6,515 nt of DNA from RBG-16-66-20 sp038040245. Lineage in GTDB: Bacteria; Pseudomonadota; Gammaproteobacteria; Burkholderiales; SG8-39. The stretch is taken from contig JBBPIU010000144.1 of the NCBI GenBank assembly GCA_038040245.1, forward strand, positions 1 to 6,515. The letters run 5' to 3'. A program made the translations under genes and the position numbers. This document shows positions 1 to 5,125 of the stretch, piece by piece. Each line of letters begins with the position of its first letter. The first letter of the stretch is position 1. The notes beneath the pieces are model-generated. The model was given only the letters and a program-made list of their open reading frames with translations. It made no database searches and was not told the origin of the DNA.

Positions 1-384
1 CGATTGGTAGACGATGCGGGTTTTTGCCTGGAGTTTCCTGTCAAGTTCCAGTTTTGCTTCGGACTGCAATACCACGATCCTGTCTGCTATCTCAAGCGAA
101 TGGCGCGCTTCGCGGGAGGCCGGCAGATCGCGGTACAGGTCGGTGCCGGTCAGCGTCACCACCAGGGGACTGTCCGGGTACTGCTTTCGGTATGCGACGA
201 CCGATGCATGGCTGCGGCGCGCGTGCAGCGCCAGCAGCAGGTCGCTGGGCTTGCCGTCCCATTGCACCATCACCGAAACCCGGTGCCCGAGCGTGCGTAG
301 AAATCCCGCCCAACGTTGGGCAGTGTGGCGGTTGCCGTTGCGCGCGCCGGCGCGGGCGGGAGTAACGATCGAAATATGGGCCAT
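1..384 (-). CDS. senB: SenB, selenosugar synthase (glycosyltransferase-like), N-terminal 128 residues, cut by the window edge
   Basis: Reading the minus strand from the ATG at 384 gives an open frame of exactly 128 codons that runs off the left edge. The N-terminus (IVTPARAGARNGNRHTAQRW, residues 6-25) is the typical glycine- and asparagine-rich start of this glycosyltransferase-like family. LHARRSH (53-59) and TLTGTDLYRDL (77-87) are further family landmarks, and a Rossmann-like IADRIVVLQS segment follows (99-108). SenB enzymes are known to couple selenophosphate to a UDP-sugar, giving a 1-seleno-sugar, in the cytoplasm. The assignment rests on these motifs plus direct adjacency to senA and senC. 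It is divergent from senA, with 24 bp between the start codons, so both must be expressed from a very short shared region. No strong Shine-Dalgarno sequence precedes the ATG. The C-terminal half, including most of the sugar-nucleotide site, is outside the window. The alternative is a generic GT4 glycosyltransferase, unlikely in this context. Confidence 0.88.
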   Translation of the reverse strand, partial: MAHISIVTPARAGARNGNRHTAQRWAGFLRTLGHRVSVMVQWDGKPSDLLLALHARRSHASVVAYRKQYPDSPLVVTLTGTDLYRDLPASREARHSLEIADRIVVLQSEAKLELDRKLQAKTRIVYQS

Positions 385-394
385 GGGGCTGGGC

Positions 395-400
395 TAGACT
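395..400 (+). promoter_or_regulatory. Possible -10 element for senA in the 24-bp divergent gap
   Basis: TAGACT (four of six matches to TATAAT) ends 8 bp before the senA ATG at 409. Transcription would then begin almost at the start codon, giving a leaderless or near-leaderless mRNA. This would also explain why no Shine-Dalgarno sequence is visible. I see no convincing -35 hexamer at the right distance, so this is a weak call. The gap between senB and senA is 385-408. Confidence 0.25.
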
Positions 401-408
401 TGTGCCCG

Positions 409-1512
409 ATGTTAGCCGACCCCCGCTTCTCCAACCCTTCGCAGCTGGAACGCGATCTGCTGGATGCCCGCGCGCGCGCCCTGCACGTCACCGGCGATCT
501 CGATGGCGAGCGCCTGCTCGGCCCGAAGCTGGCGATCGTCAATCCGCCGCTGTGGGAAATCGGCCACCTTTCCTGGTTCCAGGAGCGCTGGTGCCTGCGG
601 TTGCGAGCGGACGGCACGCTCGGCGATTCGATCCTGCCGAATGCGGATGCGCTCTACGATTCTTCCGCGGTGGCGCACGACACGCGCTGGGACCTGCCGC
701 TGCCCGATCTCAAGGCGACCCGCGCCTACGGCGAAGAGGTGCTGGACCGTGTGCGCGAGCGCCTCGCGCGCGAAGGCGAGAGCGCGGCGCTGCAATACTT
801 CGTGCAGCTTGCGATTTTCCACGAAGACATGCATGCCGAGGCGTTTCACTACACTCGGCAGACATTAGGATATTCAGAGCCTGTTTTTGAATTTCATCCA
901 GGACAACAATCAAAAGGCGACATCGAAATCGCTGGTGGAACATTTGTGCTCGGCGCAAAACCGGACAGCGGCTTCGTCTTCGACAACGAGAAATGGGCGC
1001 ACGAAGTCGGGATCGCGCCGTTCCGCATCGCTCGCTCGCCTGTTACGAATATGGAGTACCTGGCCTTCGTCGAGCAGGGCGGCGCCGCGCCGCGCTATTG
1101 GAAGAAGGAGGGCAGCCAATGGCTGCAGCGACGCTTCGAGCGCTGGCTGCCGCTTTTGCCGGACGCACCGGTGATGCATGTCGACTGGCACCAAGCGCAG
1201 GCCTACTGCCGCTGGGCGAAACGGCGCCTGCCCACCGAGGCCGAGTGGGAACTTGCCGCGTCCTCGGGAAGGATTCCGCGGCAGGCAGGCGTCTGGGAGT
1301 GGACCGCGAGCACCTTCAAGCCCTATCCGGGCTTCGTGGCCGATCCGTACAAGGAGTATTCGGAGCCCTGGTTCGGCACCCACAAAGTGCTGCGCGGCGG
1401 GAGTTTCGCCACGCCCGCACGCCTGCTGCGCGCGACCTTCCGCAACTTTTACACGGCGGAGCGTGGCGATGTTTTCTCGGGCTTAAGAACGTGCGCAATG
1501 GGACAGGGGTAA
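409..1512 (+). CDS. senA: SenA, selenoneine synthase (EgtB-like non-haem iron enzyme)
   Basis: The 367-residue protein has the two-domain plan of EgtB sulfoxide synthases. An N-terminal DinB-like helical domain (about 10-150) carries the iron ligands His53 (WEIGHLSW) and His138/His142 (FHEDMHAE), spaced almost as in mycobacterial EgtB. A C-terminal formylglycine-generating-enzyme-like domain (about 170-367) carries the RLPTEAEWELA, VWEWTAS (295-301) and KVLRGGSFAT landmarks. SenA is known to use O2 to join hercynine to a selenosugar, and the product breaks down to selenoneine. It is called SenA rather than EgtB because it lies between senB and senC and is shorter than most EgtB proteins (about 430 residues). 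The ATG at 409 was chosen because it precedes the first conserved residues. ATGs at 316 and 376 are in frame but would overlap senB. Codons 152-170, the interdomain linker, are markedly AT-rich. senC begins 9 bp downstream. A conventional ergothioneine EgtB is the alternative. Confidence 0.9.
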   Translation: MLADPRFSNPSQLERDLLDARARALHVTGDLDGERLLGPKLAIVNPPLWEIGHLSWFQERWCLRLRADGTLGDSILPNADALYDSSAVAHDTRWDLPLPDLKATRAYGEEVLDRVRERLAREGESAALQYFVQLAIFHEDMHAEAFHYTRQTLGYSEPVFEFHPGQQSKGDIEIAGGTFVLGAKPDSGFVFDNEKWAHEVGIAPFRIARSPVTNMEYLAFVEQGGAAPRYWKKEGSQWLQRRFERWLPLLPDAPVMHVDWHQAQAYCRWAKRRLPTEAEWELAASSGRIPRQAGVWEWTASTFKPYPGFVADPYKEYSEPWFGTHKVLRGGSFATPARLLRATFRNFYTAERGDVFSGLRTCAMGQG

Positions 1513-1515
1513 AAT
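1510..1515 (+). promoter_or_regulatory. Possible -10 element for senC overlapping the senA stop codon
   Basis: TAAAAT (five of six matches to TATAAT) includes the TAA stop of senA and ends 6 bp before the senC ATG at 1522. Such a spacing would give a leaderless senC transcript. The -35 region is poor (TTAAGA at 1483-1488 is 21 bp away). Read-through from senA is at least as likely, so this may be a secondary promoter or chance. Confidence 0.3.
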
Positions 1516-1521
1516 CTCTTC

Positions 1522-2589
1522 ATGGCATCCGTTCCGATACTTCCTGAACTACAAAAAATTCGCCTGACGGAGTTCAGCCACGGCGGCGGCTGCGGCTGCA
1601 AAATTGCGCCTGCCGTTCTCTCCGAACTGCTTGCCGCGACCCCGATCCGCGGGCTGCCCAAGGCGCTGCTGGTCGGTACCGAGACCTCGGACGATGCGGC
1701 GGTCTACAAACTGAACGACACCCAGGCGCTGGTCGCGACCACGGATTTCTTCACGCCGATCGTCGACGATCCTTACGACTTCGGGCGCATCGCGGCGACC
1801 AATGCGATCTCCGACATCTACGCCATGGGCGCCAAGCCGATTTTCGCGTTGGCGCTGGTCGGCATGCCGCTGGAAAAACTGCCGCTCGAGGTGATCGGCA
1901 AAATTCTCGCCGGCGGCGAATCGGTGTGCGCGGAAGCCGGCATCCCGATCGCGGGCGGCCACTCCATCGACGTGCTCGAGCCGATCTACGGCCTGGTGGT
2001 GCTCGGGCTGGTGCATCCGGACAAGGTGAAGCGCAACAGCTCGGCCCGGGCGGGCGACGTGCTCATCCTCGGCAAGCCGCTGGGCGTCGGCATCCTTTCG
2101 GCGGCGCTCAAAAAGGGCAAGCTGTCGGACGCCGGCTACGCCGCGATGATCGAGTCCACCACCAAGCTCAACACCCCGGGCGAAGCCCTCTCCGAAATGT
2201 CGGAGGTGCACGCGCTCACCGACGTGACCGGGTTCGGCCTGGCCGGCCACCTGCTGGAAATCTGCCGGGGCTCGAAGCTGTCCGCCGAAGTTGCTTTTTC
2301 AAGTATTCCAATTCTTGATGAGGCCTTGAGCTGGGTGAAACAGGGCGTCGCCACCGGTGCCTCGGACAGGAATTGGAAGGGCTACGGGCAGGACGTCTCG
2401 CTGCCCGCCGGCGCGCCGGATTGGCAGCGCAAACTGATTACTGATCCCCAAACCAGCGGCGGGCTGCTGGTGGCCTGTGCGCCGGAGGCGGAGCAGGCCG
2501 TACTCGCCGAGTTCGCCAAGTGCGGCTTCGCCCATGCGCGGCGCATAGGTCGGCTCGCTACCGGCGCGGCGCGGCTGAACTTCTCCTGA
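1522..2589 (+). CDS. senC: SenC, selenophosphate synthetase (SelD family)
   Basis: SelD-type enzymes turn selenide, ATP and water into selenophosphate, AMP and phosphate; here the product would feed SenB. The 355-residue protein is full length (E. coli SelD has 347). The N-terminal loop FSHGGGCGCKIAP holds Cys24 and Lys27, equivalent to catalytic Cys17 and Lys20 of E. coli SelD; the catalytic position is cysteine, not selenocysteine. Further family landmarks are TSDDAAVY, GHSIDVLEPIYG, TDVTGFGLAGHLLE and LITDPQTSGGLL, covering the AIRS-type N- and C-terminal domains. It follows senA by 9 bp on the same strand, which indicates an operon. No good Shine-Dalgarno sequence is present, so coupling to senA or leaderless initiation is likely. 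Codons 256-267 form a short AT-rich patch. If the genome has no other selD, this enzyme might also serve selenocysteine or selenouridine synthesis; no selA, selB or selU is in the window. Confidence 0.93.
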   Translation: MASVPILPELQKIRLTEFSHGGGCGCKIAPAVLSELLAATPIRGLPKALLVGTETSDDAAVYKLNDTQALVATTDFFTPIVDDPYDFGRIAATNAISDIYAMGAKPIFALALVGMPLEKLPLEVIGKILAGGESVCAEAGIPIAGGHSIDVLEPIYGLVVLGLVHPDKVKRNSSARAGDVLILGKPLGVGILSAALKKGKLSDAGYAAMIESTTKLNTPGEALSEMSEVHALTDVTGFGLAGHLLEICRGSKLSAEVAFSSIPILDEALSWVKQGVATGASDRNWKGYGQDVSLPAGAPDWQRKLITDPQTSGGLLVACAPEAEQAVLAEFAKCGFAHARRIGRLATGAARLNFS

Positions 2590-2832
2590 TCCTCATTTGG
2601 TGCCCGATTGCACCCCAACCATACAAGCGGTCATTCCCGCCGACTGTGACTTGGAGGCGTCGGTTCGAGCCCTAATCGTGGCGCCAATCAACTCGATGAA
2701 GCGCCGATCTTGGATACGGACGCAATCTTGACCACTGTGGCCGCGAACCCCGTTTGCGGCAGCTTCATCTTCACGCTCCGCTGATGCGGAAATACTTTGC
2801 TCGGGCGGCAGGTTCCCGCGCCAGATCGCCCA
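2590..2832. other. Convergent intergenic region with one half-copy of the palindromic repeat
   Basis: Between the ends of senC and the FHA gene I find no gene. AAGCGGTCATTC at 2625-2636 equals the right arm of the palindromic repeat found at 3545, 6361 and 6440. No left arm precedes it, so it is a decayed or solo half-site. The rest shows nothing I can name. Confidence 0.5.
2599..2614 (+). terminator. Weak hairpin 9 bp after senC
   Basis: GGTGC and GCACC form a 5-bp stem around a 6-nt loop just after the senC stop. There is no run of T after it, so it is at best a weak or factor-assisted terminator. Confidence 0.2.
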
Positions 2833-3213
2833 TCAGGGACTCACGGCGTACCTGACGAGGTGCGGCCGGCCGGTCTCTGGATTGATCCCGAAGCTGATCG
2901 TTCCCGCGCCCGTGAGCACATGCGTATCGTTGCGCACCATGCGGGTCGTGCCGGCGGAGTCGGCGACGTAGGTGCCGTTGCTGCTCTGATCGGTCAGGGA
3001 GAAGCGCACGTTACGGTATTCGATCCGGGCGTGCAGCCGCGAGACCATGCCACTCTGGATGACGATGCCACTCAGTTCCCCGCGCCCCACTGTTAGCGAC
3101 GGGTGCTTTTCGGTAACTTCCACCTCGTGCGCACCCCAGGTGAGCACGAGGCGATGCGGCGCGCAGGCCGGCGACGCTGGCCAGATTGCTTCGACATGCA
3201 GGTGACTGTTCAC
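2833..3213 (-). CDS. Small stand-alone FHA-domain protein
   Basis: The frame encodes a single forkhead-associated domain, a beta-sandwich that binds phosphothreonine peptides. The signature residues are present: Gly43-Arg44 (LTVGRGE), Ser58-Arg59-x-His61-Ala (SRLHARIEYR) and Ser78-Asn79-Gly80-Thr81 (SSNGTYV). The residue numbers assume the GTG at 3213, which gives 126 residues. A GTG at 3246 in the same frame would add 11. I prefer 3213 because it overlaps the upstream stop codon as TAGTG, a usual sign of translational coupling. The sequence resembles the C-terminal FHA domain of class III adenylate cyclases of betaproteobacteria, but no cyclase domain is encoded here. It may be a free FHA adaptor or a remnant of such a fusion. 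No kinase or phosphatase partner is in the window. Confidence 0.8.
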   Translation of the reverse strand: MNSHLHVEAIWPASPACAPHRLVLTWGAHEVEVTEKHPSLTVGRGELSGIVIQSGMVSRLHARIEYRNVRFSLTDQSSNGTYVADSAGTTRMVRNDTHVLTGAGTISFGINPETGRPHLVRYAVSP

Positions 3214-3419
3214 TATGCCAAAAACTGACGCGCGGTCACTCGGCACAGCGTGTCCCGCAACTTAAGCAGGGCCGCCTCAATTGCGCCTTCGCGCTCGATG
3301 ACCTTCGTTGCAAACTCCCGCTTGTTCGCGTCGATCTTGTTAACGCGTTCATTGACCAGCCCTTGCAGGATGGCTATTTGCACGAGGTCTACTGCGAGCA
3401 CTGTTTTGGCGTGTTTCAT
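3213..3419 (-). CDS. Small protein of unknown function upstream of the FHA gene
   Basis: A 68-residue frame starts at ATG 3419 and ends in a TAG that overlaps the GTG of the FHA gene. I do not recognise the family. The composition looks like a real protein: a short hydrophobic stretch near the N-terminus (VLAVDLVQIAILQGLV, about 7-22) is followed by a charged, probably helical segment (about 23-60) rich in Lys, Glu, Arg and Ala. Codon use is GC-rich at third positions, like the neighbours. No strong Shine-Dalgarno sequence lies before the ATG. The coupling suggests joint production with the FHA protein. The alternative is a fragment of a longer ancestral gene that encoded both parts before a frame change. 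Confidence 0.5.
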   Translation of the reverse strand: MKHAKTVLAVDLVQIAILQGLVNERVNKIDANKREFATKVIEREGAIEAALLKLRDTLCRVTARQFLA

Positions 3420-3509
3420 GGTGAAGGATGCGCGTAATCCGTGTATCAGTGGGCAAGGAATTGCTACCAGGTGTAACGGTCAAGCGCCCGCGTCGAAGAA
3501 CGGCCTAAC

Positions 3510-3524
3510 AGCCTGTAACAGGCT
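3510..3524. promoter_or_regulatory. Perfect 7+1+7 dyad, operator-like
   Basis: AGCCTGT-A-ACAGGCT is a perfect inverted repeat around one base. It lies about 90 bp upstream of the small minus-strand gene, between that gene and the IS, where a divergent promoter region for the small genes and the transporter would have been before the insertion. It could be a repressor or activator site; no regulator gene is in the window to support this. Confidence 0.3.
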
Positions 3525-3544
3525 CGAACATGGCGGTTCACGAC

Positions 3545-3567
3545 GAATGACCGCATTGGGTCGAAAG
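3545..3567 (+). repeat. Left part of the palindromic repeat interrupted by the IS element
   Basis: It begins GAATGACCGC and continues to GGGTCGAAAG, where the IS begins. Together with 4983-4991 (CGGTCATTC) it forms a 32-bp imperfect palindrome with arms GAATGACCGC and GCGGTCATTC. Whole copies of the same unit are at 6361-6393 and 6440-6471. Confidence 0.8.
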
Positions 3568-3574
3568 CAATGGG

Positions 3575-3588
3575 ATGGACCCCTCCTC
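3575..3588 (+). repeat. Left subterminal inverted repeat of the IS
   Basis: ATGGACCCCTCCTC; its exact reverse complement is at 4966-4979. It starts 7 bp inside the left end of the element. Confidence 0.85.
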
Positions 3589-3656
3589 ACCTAATCGGCA
3601 TCGAGGTGCCAGACTGGAAGCGGTACCCACCAGTCAACGGAGAGAAGGAGTCCACC

Positions 3657-4688
3657 ATGAAGCTTATTCACGTTGGGGTTGATTTGGCAAAGAGCGTGTT
3701 TCAAGTTCACGGCGTAGACCGCAAGGAGAAGGCGCTCTGGCGCCGGCGGCTGAGGCGGGAGAACTGGCTCGAGGTGTTGCGCGAGACAGTGGAGCCAGAC
3801 TGCGAGATCGGGATGGAGAGCTGTGGCGGCGCGCACCACTGGGCGCGCAAGCTGCAGGAGAAGGGGTTTGCGGTGAAGTTGATTGCGCCGCAGTTTGTTA
3901 AGCCCTATGTGAAGAGCCACAAGAACGACGCTAATGACGCTGAGGCGATCTGCGAGGCGATGGGCCGGCCCTGGATGCGGTTTGTAGCGGTGAAGACGGT
4001 TGAGCAACAGGACATCCAGGCCGCACACCGCATTCGTTCGGAGTTGAACAAACAGCGCACCGCAAAAGCCAACCAGATCCGCGGCCTGGTGGCCGAGTAC
4101 GGGCTGGTCGCGCCCAAGGAGATCGTGCATTTGCGAAGGGCGTTACCGTGTTGGCTGGAAGATGCCCAGAATGGCTTGAGCGAGCGGTTCCGCCGGCTAC
4201 TGAACGGGCTGTGGGGTGATCTGAGGGCACTCGATGATCGGATGGCAGAACTCGACCGCGAAATCGTGCTGATCGCGCAGGGCGATCCGGTCGCAAAGCG
4301 CCTGCAGCAGCTGCGCGGGGTTGGACCGGTGATCGCAACCGCGCTGGTAGCGGCGGCGGGTAATGGGGAGTCATTCGCCAACGGCCGGCAGATGTCGGCT
4401 TCGTTCGGGTTGACGCCCAAGCAGCACAGCTCAGGGGGCAAGGAGCGGCTGCTGGGCATCAGCAAACGAGGCGACGCCTATCTGCGGTCCTTACTGATTC
4501 ACGGGGCGCGCTCGGTGATCCGAACCGCCAAGGCAAAGGACGACCGGCTCAGTCAGTGGATCACCCGTCTGGCCGCGCGTCGGCACCCGAACGTCGTAGC
4601 CGTGGCGCTGGCCAACAAGACCGCACGCATGGCCTGGGCGATGCTGAGAAATGGCACGGATTACGAACCTGACCGGGTTGCGGGCTGA
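3657..4688 (+). CDS. IS110-family (IS1111-type) DEDD transposase/recombinase
   Basis: The 343-residue protein has the two domains of IS110 recombinases. The N-terminal RuvC-like DEDD domain shows Asp9 (GVDLAKS), Glu54 (GMESCGG) and Asp91/Asp94 (HKNDANDAEA). A helical linker follows (about 120-210). The C-terminal Tnp20 domain shows LRGVGPVIATAL and the serine-bearing SSGGKERLLG loop (Ser258/Ser259), then KRGDAYLRSLLIHGA. These enzymes move the element through a circular intermediate and are guided by an element-encoded bridge RNA. The ATG at 3657 is preferred over an in-frame upstream ATG at 3570. It has a strong purine-rich ribosome site (GGAGAGAAGGAG, 3639-3650) 6 bp upstream and begins just before the conserved VGVDLAK motif. 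The 3570 start lies in the terminal end of the IS. The gene looks intact. Confidence 0.95.
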   Translation: MKLIHVGVDLAKSVFQVHGVDRKEKALWRRRLRRENWLEVLRETVEPDCEIGMESCGGAHHWARKLQEKGFAVKLIAPQFVKPYVKSHKNDANDAEAICEAMGRPWMRFVAVKTVEQQDIQAAHRIRSELNKQRTAKANQIRGLVAEYGLVAPKEIVHLRRALPCWLEDAQNGLSERFRRLLNGLWGDLRALDDRMAELDREIVLIAQGDPVAKRLQQLRGVGPVIATALVAAAGNGESFANGRQMSASFGLTPKQHSSGGKERLLGISKRGDAYLRSLLIHGARSVIRTAKAKDDRLSQWITRLAARRHPNVVAVALANKTARMAWAMLRNGTDYEPDRVAG

Positions 4689-4965
4689 GGCCTTCACCAA
4701 AGCCGGCTCACCGATTCACGTTGTAAGCAAAAGCAAGGAGCATCTCACTCACGATTGCAAAGCAAACTGAACGATGGCGAACAGGTCGAACCGGCGCCGG
4801 GAGAACCCGAGAATGACTACGTGCGACAAGCACGAAGAAGCGATGGGGCCCCGGCGCGCGAATAGCCCATCATGGCCCGAGATCGGTAACCCGATCCAGC
4901 ACTTAGAGGCCGGATATACGTGTGCAGTCGTACCCTACCGCCAGAGAACAGCGTGCTTGCAAACC
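4689..4965 (+). ncRNA. Candidate bridge RNA of the IS1111-type element
   Basis: The 3' non-coding part of the IS carries several stem-loops: CGGG-AGAA-CCCG at 4797-4808, CGTGC-GACAA-GCACG at 4820-4834 and GATCGG-TAAC-CCGATC at 4881-4896. GGTCGAA at 4784-4790 equals the top strand of the left target half (3559-3565). GAATGAC at 4811-4817 is the reverse complement of the right target half (GTCATTC, 4985-4991). The two flank the first hairpin, as the left and right target guides of a target-binding loop would. ATATAC at 4914-4919 equals the right-end/left-end junction of the IS and could be a left donor guide. I found no clear right donor guide. The exact 5' and 3' ends of the RNA cannot be fixed by eye. 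That IS1111-type elements encode this RNA downstream of the transposase is from memory of the published work. Confidence 0.6.
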
Positions 4966-4982
4966 GAGGAGGGGTCCATATA
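4957..4982 (+). promoter_or_regulatory. Right-end part of a circle-junction promoter
   Basis: TTGCAA at 4957-4962 could be a -35 element. The last two bases of the IS (TA, 4981-4982) joined to its first four (CAAT, 3568-3571) make TACAAT, a five-of-six match to a -10 element, with an 18-bp spacer. The promoter would exist only in the excised circle and would drive the transposase, as described for other IS110 and IS1111 elements. Confidence 0.5.
4966..4979 (-). repeat. Right subterminal inverted repeat of the IS
   Basis: GAGGAGGGGTCCAT, the exact reverse complement of 3575-3588. It ends 3 bp before the right end of the element. Confidence 0.85.
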
Positions 4983-4991
4983 CGGTCATTC
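4983..4991 (+). repeat. Right part of the interrupted palindromic repeat
   Basis: CGGTCATTC completes the arm that begins GAATGACCGC at 3545 once the IS is removed. Confidence 0.75.
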
Positions 4992-5125
4992 GATTACCCG
5001 GTCGGCGTGCGGCCCGTGCATAGCCGCTCGCAACCAAAGCGCCAAACAAAGGGGGTCAACTCCAAAGGTCTCCGACGCGCAGAATGAGACATACTGCCCG
5101 GGCACATCGAGCGGAGGAGTCGGCG

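Larger units (their letters stand above)
3568..4982 (+). mobile_element. Complete IS110-family insertion sequence, IS1111 type, 1415 bp
   Basis: The ends are set by two independent clues. First, 14-bp perfect subterminal inverted repeats (3575-3588 and 4966-4979) leave 7 bp (CAATGGG) outside on the left and 3 bp (ATA) on the right, the arrangement I recall for the IS1111 group. Second, cutting exactly here rejoins the flanks into a 32-bp palindrome also found elsewhere in the window. One base (C at 3568 or 4983) is shared, so the borders could shift by 1 bp. No target duplication is seen, as expected for this family. It contains one DEDD transposase gene with 89 bp before it and 294 bp after it. 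The long 3' non-coding part is typical of IS1111-type elements with a bridge RNA at the right end. All catalytic residues are present, so it may be active. Confidence 0.88.

Noticed and set aside
316..408. N-terminal extension of SenA from ATG 316 or 376
   Set aside because: The extension overlaps senB on the other strand, and family similarity begins only after the ATG at 409.
2797..3096. Plus-strand frame of 99 codons
   Set aside because: It is the antisense of the FHA domain, whose motifs are clear on the minus strand.
4931..4939. TACCCTACC as a right donor guide for ATGGGATGG at the IS left end
   Set aside because: It is complementary only in parallel orientation, not antiparallel, so it cannot pair as a guide.
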